From: Phycisphaerae bacterium
Lineage (GTDB): Bacteria > Planctomycetota > Phycisphaerae > JAJVII01
Length of the DNA stretch: 32,133 bases
Direction: 5' to 3'
Assembly: GCA_022072085.1 (NCBI GenBank)
Contig: JAJVII010000062.1
Span: forward strand, 9,362 to 41,494
The position numbers were made by a program, and so were the translations under genes. The notes under the pieces were generated by a model. It was given only the letters and a program-made list of their open reading frames with translations. It did no database searches and had not been told where the DNA came from. This document shows, one piece after another, positions 16,236 to 23,242 of the stretch (positions are counted from its first letter, which is position 1; each line of letters begins with the position of its first letter).

Positions 16236-16264
16236 TTGACATTACCCCCCCTGCGTCTTACATT
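16236..16264 (+). promoter_or_regulatory. sigma-70-type promoter for the membrane-anchored helical protein
   Basis: A consensus TTGACA (16236-16241), a 17-base spacer containing a run of seven C, and TACATT (16259-16264). The predicted transcript start near 16271 lies downstream of the ATG at 16268, so the gene must begin at the later ATG at 16310. Confidence 0.75.
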
Positions 16265-16309
16265 TAGATGAGACGCATGTCCGCACGTAACTCAAGTAAC
16301 GAGGTCAAC

Positions 16310-17293
16310 ATGGCGAAGCGACCGGGACAAGCGGGCCAGTGGGTCTTGCCGGCAGCGGGAACTTTCATCGCCCTCAGCGGCGTTCTGGCCGTTGCGTGGA
16401 TCGTCAACGCCTTCGCGGAATCAGTATTCCTGGGCAAGCTGGTCACCGTCCTGCTGGCGCTGACGCTGGTGGCGTTCGCCGCGACGCTGGCTGCCGTGGT
16501 CTCACTGCTGGTCACCACGTTGAAGCATCAGCAGCAGGCGGCGGCGACGGGTCTCCATGAGCAGCTGCTCCGCCGCCAGTCGCAGTTGCTGGAGTCGATC
16601 CACGAGAGCGTTCTGGTGAGCGACCGGGCCAAAGCCGTGGCCTTCCGCGAGAAGGAACGCGAGGCGCTGCGGCGGGCCATTCAGGAGGACATCACCAAGG
16701 GCGACTGGGAAGCCGCCTATCACCTGGTCGACGAGATGGCTCGGGCGTTCGGCTACCACGAGGAGGCCGAGCGGCTTCGCGGCGAGATCGACCGCCAGCG
16801 GGCAGAGACGCTCAAGGCGGAACTGGCCGGCGAGATGGGCGCCTTCCGCGAGAACCTCAGCGCCCGCAACTGGGAGGCGGCCCGGACGGAAGCCGAGCGG
16901 CTGATGGGCATGTTCCCGGGCAACCGCGAGGTTCGCGACCTGGGCAATCGCATCCAGGCGGCGTGGGACGGCCACAAGCGCCACCTGCTCACCGAATTCC
17001 AGCAGACGATCGACCGAAGCCAGCTCGACCGTGGCATCGAACTGCTGAAGGAACTCGACGAATACCTGACCCCGGGCGAAGCCGAGGGCCTGCGCGAGGC
17101 CGCCCGCGGGGTCTTCCGGGCCAAGCTTCACAACCTCGGCGTCCAGTTCTCCATCGCCGTATCCGAGAAGAACTGGGACGAGGCCATCGCCGCCGGCCAG
17201 CAGATCATCGAGGAGTTCCCCAACAGCCGCATGGCCCAGGAAGTCCGCGACAATATCGAGGCCCTGCGCGACCGGGCGTCGGCTGCCCGCTGA
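16310..17293 (+). CDS. hypothetical membrane-anchored helical-repeat protein
   Basis: This encodes 327 residues from the ATG at 16310. The promoter position and GAGGT upstream both favour this start over 16268. Two membrane segments lie at about 12-36 (LPAAGTFIALSGVLAVAWIV) and 42-70 (LVTVLLALTLVAFAATLAAV). The remaining 250 residues are helical, with repeated motifs of about 60 residues of the kind GDWEAAYHLVDEMARAFGYHEEAERLR, NWEAARTEAERLMGMFPGNREV and NWDEAIAAGQQIIEEFPNS. These look like TPR/HAT-type repeats, suggesting a protein-protein interaction scaffold facing the cytoplasm. No named family recognised. It is monocistronic or co-transcribed with the M28 gene 117 bases downstream, which has its own candidate promoter. 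Confidence 0.85.
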   Translation: MAKRPGQAGQWVLPAAGTFIALSGVLAVAWIVNAFAESVFLGKLVTVLLALTLVAFAATLAAVVSLLVTTLKHQQQAAATGLHEQLLRRQSQLLESIHESVLVSDRAKAVAFREKEREALRRAIQEDITKGDWEAAYHLVDEMARAFGYHEEAERLRGEIDRQRAETLKAELAGEMGAFRENLSARNWEAARTEAERLMGMFPGNREVRDLGNRIQAAWDGHKRHLLTEFQQTIDRSQLDRGIELLKELDEYLTPGEAEGLREAARGVFRAKLHNLGVQFSIAVSEKNWDEAIAAGQQIIEEFPNSRMAQEVRDNIEALRDRASAAR

Positions 17294-17351
17294 AGGCCGC
17301 CGATTCTGCGGTTCATCCAGCCGGCGCCCCCGACAATCCCGTCGGCGCCCT

Positions 17352-17381
17352 GTTGCCCACTGCGCCGGATTTTGCTAACCA
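17352..17381 (+). promoter_or_regulatory. candidate promoter for the M28 peptidase gene
   Basis: TTGCCC (17352-17357), a 17-base spacer and TAACCA (17376-17381) preceded by TGC (extended -10). It resembles the promoter upstream of the IolB-like gene (shared TGCTAACC). The expected leader is about 23 nt, just enough for the AAGGAGA site. Confidence 0.4.
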
Positions 17382-17410
17382 TGAGCGTTTCCCGGGGACA
17401 AGGAGACGAC

Positions 17411-19258
17411 ATGGCCAACTGCGACGACCCCCTCAAACCGCTGATCGAAGTGCTGGCCGACCGTGTGTCGGACCATCATCTGCTGCGCTACACCGCCGGC
17501 ATCTGGCAGACCGACCGGATCGGCACGCACGGGGCGTTCATGCGGACGCAGGAATACGCCCGCGGCCAGATGCTCGCCGCCGGCGCCGATGAAGCCGAGA
17601 TCGTCGAGATACCGGCCGACGGGCGGACGCGCTGCGAGAACTGGATCATGCCGATGGCCTTCGACTGCGCCGGCGCGCGCGTTGAAGTCGTCGCGCCCGC
17701 CTATGAACTTCTGGCCGACTGGACCCGCGTGCCGCAGTGCGTTGTGCAGTGGTCCGGGCCGACCCCGCCGGACGGGATCACGGCCGACGTCGTGCTGGCG
17801 TCGTCGCTGGACCCCAACGCGGCCGGCGCCGCTGAGGGCAAGATCGTCCTGACCGACGGGAACCCCACGAGCCTTCGAGTGGCGTTGCAGACCTGGCGGG
17901 CGGCGGCGGTCGTGAGCTATTGGCTGCGCGAGCACATCACCGACCGCACTGCGACCTGCTGGGCCAACTCGTTCAGCATCCATCCGGGCGGCTGGGGCGT
18001 GCTGGCCGACGAGCCGCTGATCCCCGCGTTCGTTCTGTCGCCGGTCATCGGCGAGAAGTTGGCTGAACGCGTCGCCGGTGGCCAGTGCGTCGTCCTGCGC
18101 GTATGGGCCGACACGAAGGTCCACGCCGGCGTGCTGCCCGTCAGCACCGGCGTGATTCGCGGGCGTGAATCGGGCGAGGAAGTCCTCGTGCTCGGGCACG
18201 CCGCCGAGGTTGGCGCCGACGACAACGCCAGCGGCTGCGCCGTGATGCTCGAGGCGATCCGCGTGCTGGCCGGGCTGATCGACGAGGGTCGCCTGCCTCG
18301 GCCGCGGCGGTCGATGCGCGTGCTGCTGTCGGCGGAAATCTACGGCATGCTCGGCTACGCCTGCCTCCGCGATTCGCTGGGGCGGACGCTGGCGGGCCTG
18401 CACCTGGACCTGATCGGCGACGCCATAGGCCCGGACCGTCCGGTTACGCTCTTCGCCCAGAGCCCGACCAACGCGAGCTACGTCAACGACCTGGTGGAGT
18501 TGATTCGCGACCGCATGCCGGCCGCGGTCGGCGGGCCTGGTGTCGCGTTCGTCCGCAAGGCCTACACCGGGGTCGCGGACGACATGATCGGCGATCCAGC
18601 GTTCGGCGTGCCTTGTCCGTGGATCGGTCGGCCGATCAAGAACAACCCCTACTATCACTCCAGTGGCGACGACCTGAGGACCATCGACCCCCAGGCCATG
18701 CTCTGGCACGCCACGCTGGCGACGGCGTATCTCTACTTCCTCGCCTCTGCGGGCGACGCCGAAGGCAACTGGCTGGCTGACGCGACGATCAGCCGGGCTC
18801 GGGCGGCGTGGCATGCCAAACCGGCCGACGACGCCGCCTGGCTGGCCAACTATGCCGCCAAGGCGGCTGCGCGGCGCTGTGCAGAGTTGTGCGAAAGTCA
18901 GAAGTCAGCCGACGCCCTGCGGGCCCGCGTTGATGAGGCATTGCCGGGCTTCGACGAGCCGCTGCCTGATCTGGCCTCGACACCGGCTGATGGCGACGAC
19001 GCGCTGGTGGTTCACCGCGTCACCCGCGGCGTGCTGAAGTTCGACGGCCGCGGGCCGGAACTGGAAGCGAAGTTCGGCGGCGTGAACTGGAGCAGCGGAC
19101 TGGCGTCGGCGCTCTATTGGGCCGACGGCCATCGCAACATCGCCCAACTTCGTCGGCTGACGGCGGCCGAATGGGGCAAGGCGCCGGGGAACCTCGTGGA
19201 AGTCTTCAAAGCGGCTGCCGGCTGCGGCATGATCCGGCTGACGCCGGCTGGCGGATAG
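17411..19258 (+). CDS. M28-family metallopeptidase / aminopeptidase-like protein
   Basis: This encodes 615 residues from the ATG at 17411 (AAGGAGA upstream). An N-terminal alpha/beta part with a PA-like insertion (about 90-250) precedes an M28 catalytic domain. The di-zinc ligands are visible: His263 in LGHAAEVG, Asp270 in GADDNASGCAVML, Glu309 in LLSAEIYGMLG, Asp near 333-337 in HLDLIGD and His416 in YYHSSGDD. No signal peptide is seen, so it probably acts in the cytoplasm. The C-terminal 130 residues (after LATAYLYFLASAGD) form an extra winged-helix-like tail containing a segment WADGHRNIAQLRRLTAAEWG. It resembles M28/DUF4910-type aminopeptidases. The next gene starts 12 bases after its stop, so they form an operon. 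Substrate unknown. Confidence 0.9.
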   Translation: MANCDDPLKPLIEVLADRVSDHHLLRYTAGIWQTDRIGTHGAFMRTQEYARGQMLAAGADEAEIVEIPADGRTRCENWIMPMAFDCAGARVEVVAPAYELLADWTRVPQCVVQWSGPTPPDGITADVVLASSLDPNAAGAAEGKIVLTDGNPTSLRVALQTWRAAAVVSYWLREHITDRTATCWANSFSIHPGGWGVLADEPLIPAFVLSPVIGEKLAERVAGGQCVVLRVWADTKVHAGVLPVSTGVIRGRESGEEVLVLGHAAEVGADDNASGCAVMLEAIRVLAGLIDEGRLPRPRRSMRVLLSAEIYGMLGYACLRDSLGRTLAGLHLDLIGDAIGPDRPVTLFAQSPTNASYVNDLVELIRDRMPAAVGGPGVAFVRKAYTGVADDMIGDPAFGVPCPWIGRPIKNNPYYHSSGDDLRTIDPQAMLWHATLATAYLYFLASAGDAEGNWLADATISRARAAWHAKPADDAAWLANYAAKAAARRCAELCESQKSADALRARVDEALPGFDEPLPDLASTPADGDDALVVHRVTRGVLKFDGRGPELEAKFGGVNWSSGLASALYWADGHRNIAQLRRLTAAEWGKAPGNLVEVFKAAAGCGMIRLTPAGG

Positions 19259-19270
19259 CGCGGGGGCGAA

Positions 19271-20515
19271 ATGAACCTTGCGATGATCTCAGGCGGGGGG
19301 GTGGGGGCCCTGGGCGCAGGCGCGGCGCTGTTCTCGCTGCTGGTCATGTGGCCGTTCATCGCCCTGGCGGCCGGGAGGCTGAGTCACCTGGGTGACCCGA
19401 CCGAGCGGATGGGACTACGTCGGTCGATCGGCTATTTCGTGTCGGCCAACCTGGGGTCGTTCGTGTCAGCGTCGCTGCTCGGACTGTGGCTGGGCGAGAC
19501 ATGGGCCTGGGTGGTCCCGGTGGCGGACGATCCCCTCCTGTGGTTCGAGCATGAGTTGACGGCCCTGACGCTCGACCTGCTGCCGTTCCTTCTGATGGCG
19601 GTGGCGACCCAGACGCTGGTCGTCTGGGGGCTGAACCTCCGCCGCCCGCGGCCGGAGCAACTTCGCCAAACGAGTCTGGCGCTCTACGTGGCTGCCGAGT
19701 GCCTCCTGACCTACCTGCTGGCGGGCGCCCTGTTGTGGGGATTCCAGCCGGCTGACCGTGGGGACTTCGCACAGATCGTCAGCGAGTCGCACGTGCGACA
19801 GAGCCTTGCCTCGGCGCCCGAACGTATCTGGTATGTCGATGCCGACGGGCCGGTCGTGCTGTCCGTGCGGGCCGACGGAAGCGATGGCCGCGTGGAATGG
19901 GCCGGCCCGGCGCCCGACGATTTCGAGAGCTTCTGGATCGTCTGCTCGGAAGATCGGCCTGCGAGGCTGGTCTTTGTCCAGGCCGAGGGGGTGTTGCAGA
20001 TAGCGATGGGGGATGGGCGGCGCGACTATCGGCCGTTGAGCAAGCCGGCCGGGGGTGGGGGGGCCAGTCTGCCGGCCAGCGCACGCGAGTTGGCGTTGTT
20101 GCTGGGCGTGCCGGCGGGGGATGTGCTGCCGCGGGACGCCTGTCGCCCTCGCGATCTGCCGTCCGAACTTCCCCGGTGGAGCTACCGCGAGACGCCCGAG
20201 GCCCAGGCTGCTCGACAGGCCGACCGCGACGCGTGGCTGCGGCAATGGGCTCAGGGGATGCGCGTTCCGACGATCCCCTCGCGCCGGGCGTGGACGCGCG
20301 AACAGGAGTTTCAGTTGATCGACGGCGAGCGGCTGATCCTGACCAACTTCGGCCGGCGGCTGTTCGTGCTGGATTCCCAGGCTGATCGGGGCGGCCAGAG
20401 CGGATGGTTCGGCCCACTGGGCCTGCGGGTCAGGGACTATGTCGTCGTGCCGCCGGCGGCGTCTGCGGCTTCCGTTTCCGCGTCGGCGCCGCAAACGCAA
20501 TCGGCCGGTCCCTGA
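19271..20515 (+). CDS. hypothetical four-TM membrane protein
   Basis: This encodes 414 residues from the ATG at 19271, 12 bases after the M28 gene (weak GGGGGCGAA site; coupling is likely). Four membrane segments lie at about 12-35, 53-76, 98-121 and 135-157. They are followed by a soluble C-terminal domain of about 250 residues, with a Trp-rich motif (SFWIVCSEDRPARLVFVQAEG) and an Arg/Trp-rich linker (RWSYRETPEAQAARQADRDAWLRQWA). The tail ends in a Ser/Ala/Val low-complexity stretch. No family is recognised. The pairing with a peptidase may mean a shared process, but nothing in the sequence specifies it. Confidence 0.85.
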   Translation: MNLAMISGGGVGALGAGAALFSLLVMWPFIALAAGRLSHLGDPTERMGLRRSIGYFVSANLGSFVSASLLGLWLGETWAWVVPVADDPLLWFEHELTALTLDLLPFLLMAVATQTLVVWGLNLRRPRPEQLRQTSLALYVAAECLLTYLLAGALLWGFQPADRGDFAQIVSESHVRQSLASAPERIWYVDADGPVVLSVRADGSDGRVEWAGPAPDDFESFWIVCSEDRPARLVFVQAEGVLQIAMGDGRRDYRPLSKPAGGGGASLPASARELALLLGVPAGDVLPRDACRPRDLPSELPRWSYRETPEAQAARQADRDAWLRQWAQGMRVPTIPSRRAWTREQEFQLIDGERLILTNFGRRLFVLDSQADRGGQSGWFGPLGLRVRDYVVVPPAASAASVSASAPQTQSAGP

Positions 20516-20538
20516 AGAACCGGCCGACAGGCGTTTGC
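20491..20538. terminator. large two-step inverted repeat between convergent genes
   Basis: GCAAACGC (20491-20498) pairs with GCGTTTGC (20531-20538), and inside it CGGCCGGT (20502-20509) pairs with ACCGGCCG (20519-20526). It spans the stop codon of the four-TM protein gene (+) and lies just beyond the 3' end of tRNA-Leu (-). It could end transcription from both sides, but neither strand has a strong T-run, so this is tentative. Confidence 0.45.
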
Positions 20539-20549
20539 ATGGTATGCAC

Positions 20550-20635
20550 TGCGGATGAGAGGAATCGAACCTCCACGGGGGGTAAACCCCACTGGCACCT
20601 GAAGCCAGCGCGTCTGCCAGTTCCGCCACATCCGC
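20550..20635 (-). tRNA. tRNA-Leu (CAG)
   Basis: A complete type II tRNA can be folded on the minus strand. The acceptor stem is GCGGATG/CATCCGC, the D-arm contains AACTGGCAGAC, the anticodon arm is CTGGC-TTCAGGT-GCCAG with anticodon CAG, there is a long variable arm (GGGG-TTTA-CCCC) and the T-arm contains GGTTCGATTCC. The discriminator is A73 and CCA is not encoded. It reads CUG codons. A strong promoter lies 64 bases upstream. Confidence 0.95.
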
Positions 20636-20698
20636 GAACTGACCCGGCATCGGGTCGCTCGATGCCGCCCAGCGGGCCGCTGTCGAGCAAGAAAGTGC

Positions 20699-20726
20699 AT
20701 TCTAACGCAAGCGCGTCGCCTGTCAA
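20699..20726 (-). promoter_or_regulatory. sigma-70-type promoter for tRNA-Leu
   Basis: On the minus strand TTGACA (20726-20721), a 16-base spacer and TAGAAT (20704-20699). The transcript start would be near 20692, about 57 bases before the mature tRNA 5' end. Confidence 0.75.
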
Positions 20727-20764
20727 GGCTATCGCTGCAAAGTGAGTCGAATCGGTCTTTTGAG

Positions 20765-20792
20765 TTGCTTTGTCGGCTGGAGGGGGTATATT
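20765..20792 (+). promoter_or_regulatory. candidate promoter for the tandem riboswitch transcript
   Basis: TTGCTT (20765-20770), a 16-base spacer and TATATT (20787-20792). The predicted start at about 20799 is immediately before the P1 stem of the first cobalamin aptamer (20802), which is the geometry expected for a riboswitch leader. Confidence 0.6.
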
Positions 20793-20801
20793 TCCGGTGT
20801 T

Positions 20802-20984
20802 GCAGGTTCCCGCACGGGCGGGACGAAAAAGGGAAGGCGGTGAAAAGCCGCCGCGGACGCGCCGCTGTGAACGGCCCCCCGATCCGAAATGCCGGACGAG
20901 GGAATGTCCGAGCCACTGCTCCGGCAATCGCCGGGACGGGAAGGCCGGACCGAACGACGCCGTAAGCCAGAAGACCTGCCTGCT
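20802..20984 (+). ncRNA. cobalamin riboswitch, first of two in tandem
   Basis: All main parts of the B12 aptamer are visible. The P1 strands are GCAGGT (20802-20807) and ACCTGC (20974-20979). The conserved core contains AGGGAAGGCGGTGAAAAGCC, then GCGCCGCTGTGA and the later GGGAAGGCC. The B12 box reads AAGCCAGAAGACCTGCC (20963-20979). The spacing fits the family. It senses adenosylcobalamin or a related corrinoid and changes downstream RNA folding. The intrinsic terminator at 21100-21127 is a plausible expression platform. Class assignment is firm; which corrinoid binds is unknown. Confidence 0.93.
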
Positions 20985-21010
20985 ACGATCGGGCGAGACG
21001 CCCGAAGGAA

Positions 21011-21061
21011 GCAACGCTCTCGCGTGGCTCTCCCGGCAGAACGGGAGAGCAGGATCGTTGC
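21011..21061 (+). promoter_or_regulatory. nested hairpin between riboswitch 1 and its terminator
   Basis: GCTCTCCCG (21027-21035) pairs perfectly with CGGGAGAGC (21042-21050). An outer GCAACG (21011-21016) pairs with CGTTGC (21056-21061). Downstream, GCAGG (21060-21064) could pair with CCTGC (21096-21100), which touches the 5' arm of the terminator. This is a possible antiterminator arrangement, inferred only. Confidence 0.5.
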
Positions 21062-21099
21062 AGGCCGACAGATCGCCGTTGTCTGGCTTGCCGAACCTG

Positions 21100-21127
21100 C
21101 CCGCGCGTGAGCGCGGGTTTTGTGTTT
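21100..21127 (+). terminator. intrinsic terminator between the two cobalamin riboswitches
   Basis: CCCGCGC-GTGA-GCGCGGG is a perfect 7-bp stem with a tetraloop, followed by TTTTGTGTTT. It is the strongest intrinsic terminator in the window. It lies about 115 bases after the first aptamer and about 60 before the second, so it can be the off-state of riboswitch 1. Confidence 0.9.
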
Positions 21128-21189
21128 GGTGGCCGGATGAGAGAGCCCACCCGCAAGCCCCGCTTCATGTGACATCCAGTTTCCCCGTT

Positions 21190-21357
21190 CTCAAGGCAAC
21201 GAACGGGAAGGCGGTGAGAATCCGCCGCGGTCGCGCCACTGTGATCGGCCCCTCCGTATCGAGGAGGAGGTCGGCCCAACGGGCCACTGTTCCGATTCGT
21301 CGGGATGGGAAGGCCGGGTCGGCTTGAGCCGTAAGCCAGGAGACCGGTCGCCTTGAG
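21190..21357 (+). ncRNA. cobalamin riboswitch, second of two in tandem
   Basis: This is a second full B12 aptamer. P1 is formed by CTCAAGG (21190-21196) and CCTTGAG (21351-21357). The core has GGGAAGGCGGTGAGAATCCGCC, then GCGCCACTGTGA, a peripheral hairpin (CCTCCGTATCGAGGAGG) and GGGAAGGCC. The B12 box is TAAGCCAGGAGACCGG. It is about 140 bases upstream of the PEP-CTERM gene. The two aptamers are clearly related but not near-identical, so they are not a recent duplication. Downstream hairpins at 21361-21387 and 21435-21460 are candidate expression platforms. Confidence 0.94.
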
Positions 21358-21360
21358 GCA

Positions 21361-21387
21361 CAACCCTCTTCGCCCGAAAGGAGGTTG
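21361..21387 (+). promoter_or_regulatory. hairpin covering a Shine-Dalgarno sequence after riboswitch 2
   Basis: CAACC (21361-21365) pairs with GGTTG (21383-21387) and a few inner pairs (TCTT with AAGG/A) form around one mismatch. The 3' arm holds the strong AGGAGG sequence. Since P1 of riboswitch 2 ends at 21357, ligand binding could shift this pairing. Confidence 0.45.
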
Positions 21388-21391
21388 CGCG

Positions 21392-21409
21392 ATGGTGCCC
21401 GCCGACTGA
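21392..21409 (+). other. possible 5-codon leader ORF
   Basis: ATG-GTG-CCC-GCC-GAC-TGA follows an optimal AGGAGG site by about seven bases, yet encodes only MVPAD. It might be a leader peptide coupling translation to the riboswitch, or the ribosome binding site may be coincidental. The true gene starts 88 bases later with a weaker site. Confidence 0.25.
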
Positions 21410-21434
21410 CAACCCGCTGTCATATCCGACCCGC

Positions 21435-21460
21435 GGGGCGGCCGATGCCGGCCGCCTGCC
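21435..21460 (+). promoter_or_regulatory. strong GC hairpin just before the PEP-CTERM gene
   Basis: GGCGGCCG (21437-21444) pairs with CGGCCGCC (21449-21456) around ATGC, extended by two further pairs. It is followed by CACAACCTTTGATCGCCTTTT, which is T-rich but not a clean T-run. It may be the regulated terminator or block of riboswitch 2. Confidence 0.5.
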
Positions 21461-21496
21461 CCACAACCTTTGATCGCCTTTTCGCGAGGATTTGTC

Positions 21497-22369
21497 ATGC
21501 GTCCGTTCACTCCTATCGCATTGCTTTGCATCTGCGCCGCGCTGGCGGCTGCGCCTGTGACGGCCCAGGCGGCCGTCTTCGCGTCGGAAGTGGTCAGCTA
21601 TGATCCCGGCGTCAACGAACTGCCGACGATCTTCGGGACTTCGCTTCACTACGACCAGCCGCAGGTCGCCGTCGGTTCGCCGGACGGCCTGACCGGCGAG
21701 ACCGACGGGTTTCCCAGCGTGCTCAGCCCGTTCAGCGGCGCCTACGAGCGCGACGAGATCGTCGCCGTCGGCGAGCAGGGCCACCTGACGCTCAAGTTCG
21801 CCGCGCCCGTATACGTCGGCGCGGGGTACGAGATCGGCGTCATCGCCAACGTCAGTCTCTATGACCAGAGCTACCCGAACGGCCAGGCTTACGACCCGGC
21901 GCTGACGACCTCGACGCATTCGGCCGTCGTCGAGGTGAGCGCGGACAACGCGCACTGGGTCAGCCTTGGGAGCATCACGTTCGACATCCCGGCCAACTTC
22001 TACACCGACAGCGGCCCGTTCGATTCCGTCCGCGGCACGCAGGAGGCCGATTTCGGCAAGGCTTTCGTTCCGGCCGGCGGGCTGTCGGCGTTCGACGGCC
22101 TGGACAACAGCGGGATACTGACGCTGCTGGACGGGTCAGGCGGCGGCACCTGGATCGACCTGGGCGGGACGGGTCTGAGCCAGATTCAGTACATCCGCTT
22201 CTCGGTCCCGGACGACGGCCAGGAGTTCATCGACAGCTATGCGGTCATCGACGCGGTGGCGGTGAACAACCTGGCTTTGCTGCCGCAGCCGGCGCCCGAG
22301 CCGGCCAGCGTGGCGCTGCTCGTGCTGGGCGGGGCCGCCTGCTCGGTCTGGCGTCGCCGACGTTCATAG
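21497..22369 (+). CDS. PEP-CTERM sorting-signal exported protein, B12-riboswitch controlled
   Basis: This encodes 290 residues from the ATG at 21497 (GAGGA seven bases upstream). Residues 1-25 are a signal peptide ([20 protein letters not shown], cleavage near AQA). The last 24 residues are a textbook PEP-CTERM signal: PEP at 267-269, a hydrophobic stretch ([16 protein letters not shown]) and RRRR. This marks it for exosortase-dependent processing and surface placement. The mature domain (about 26-260) is beta-rich, with motifs such as [34 protein letters not shown] and [11 protein letters not shown]. This resembles a jelly-roll/F5-8-type-C-like binding fold. Two cobalamin riboswitches precede it and the prepilin-like gene follows by 13 bases. 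A role in corrinoid binding or uptake is inferred only from the riboswitches. Confidence 0.92.
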   Translation: MRPFTPIALLCICAALAAAPVTAQAAVFASEVVSYDPGVNELPTIFGTSLHYDQPQVAVGSPDGLTGETDGFPSVLSPFSGAYERDEIVAVGEQGHLTLKFAAPVYVGAGYEIGVIANVSLYDQSYPNGQAYDPALTTSTHSAVVEVSADNAHWVSLGSITFDIPANFYTDSGPFDSVRGTQEADFGKAFVPAGGLSAFDGLDNSGILTLLDGSGGGTWIDLGGTGLSQIQYIRFSVPDDGQEFIDSYAVIDAVAVNNLALLPQPAPEPASVALLVLGGAACSVWRRRRS

Positions 22370-22382
22370 GAAGGAATCGGCT

Positions 22383-23210
22383 GTGAGGCAACATGACGCC
22401 TCGGCAATCCGATCAAGTGCCCGCGGGCGCAGGCGTCGCCGGCCGCTGCCGGCGGCGCCTGGCGCGTGGGCCTTCACGCTGATCGAACTGATGGTCATCG
22501 TCGCGATCCTGTCGCTGCTGGTCAGCGTGCTGCTGCCGGCGCTGGGACGGGCGCGCGAGGAGGCCCGGCGGATCAAGTGTCTGAGCAACCTAAGGCAGAT
22601 GGCGATCATCGCGCACGAATACGTCGAGCGGAACAACGGCAGTTTCCCACCCGCCTACTGGGAAATCAGCACCGACGCATCGACGAAGGTCCGCTATGAG
22701 TGGGACTACAAGACGACGATCGCCAAGGGAACGGGTAAGGTGGTTTCCGTCGAGCCGGGACTGCTGTGGGAGGGGCTGGACGTCAGCAGCATGCAGCAAT
22801 GCCCGTCGTTCGCGGGCGTGTCCAACTCGCTGGCGGATCCCTTTACGGGTTACAACTACAACATCAGCTTCATCGGCCACGGGCAGAACGAGACGGTCAA
22901 ATCGCCGGCCAGGCTTGAAGACGTGATGTCGCCAGACCATTGCGCCCTGTTCGGCGACGGCGAATATCGCTCCGGGGCGAACAAGTTCATGCGTTCGCCG
23001 ATGCCGTGGTCCGGGGATAAGTTCCAGAACCGCTCGGCAGGTACGCAGGGGTTCCGCCACAACGGGATGACGAACGTGGTCTTCGTGGACGGGCACGCGG
23101 CGTCGCTGAGCAAGCGGTGCACGCACACCTGGAGCACCGCCGAGGAGGCCCAGATCGCCCCGGCCTGCGGATTCCTCGACGAAGACAACAGCCTCTACGA
23201 CCTGAAGTGA
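22383..23210 (+). CDS. prepilin-type N-terminal methylation protein with H-X9-DG motif
   Basis: This encodes 275 residues from a GTG at 22383 (GGAAGGA upstream), 13 bases after the PEP-CTERM gene. A long basic leader (RGRRRRR) precedes the class III signal [17 protein letters not shown] (from residue 30). Cleavage would fall between Ala30 and Phe31, with Glu35 as the conserved Glu5; Ala instead of Gly at -1 occurs in planctomycete pseudopilins. The globular part contains [11 protein letters not shown] and ends with the H-X9-DG motif (His226, Asp236-Gly237). Such proteins are abundant in Planctomycetota and are thought to be pseudopilins of type II secretion/type IV pilus-like systems. Being second in a B12-controlled operon is unusual. 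It is convergent with the VWA gene, 32 bases away. Confidence 0.92.
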   Translation: MRQHDASAIRSSARGRRRRRPLPAAPGAWAFTLIELMVIVAILSLLVSVLLPALGRAREEARRIKCLSNLRQMAIIAHEYVERNNGSFPPAYWEISTDASTKVRYEWDYKTTIAKGTGKVVSVEPGLLWEGLDVSSMQQCPSFAGVSNSLADPFTGYNYNISFIGHGQNETVKSPARLEDVMSPDHCALFGDGEYRSGANKFMRSPMPWSGDKFQNRSAGTQGFRHNGMTNVVFVDGHAASLSKRCTHTWSTAEEAQIAPACGFLDEDNSLYDLK

Positions 23211-23242
23211 ATCGGGCCCGGGAGCGCCAGGCCGGGCAGGGT

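Noticed and set aside
20770-21327. 185-codon open frame across the riboswitch region
   Set aside because: It crosses both aptamers and the terminator; structured RNA explains the sequence better.
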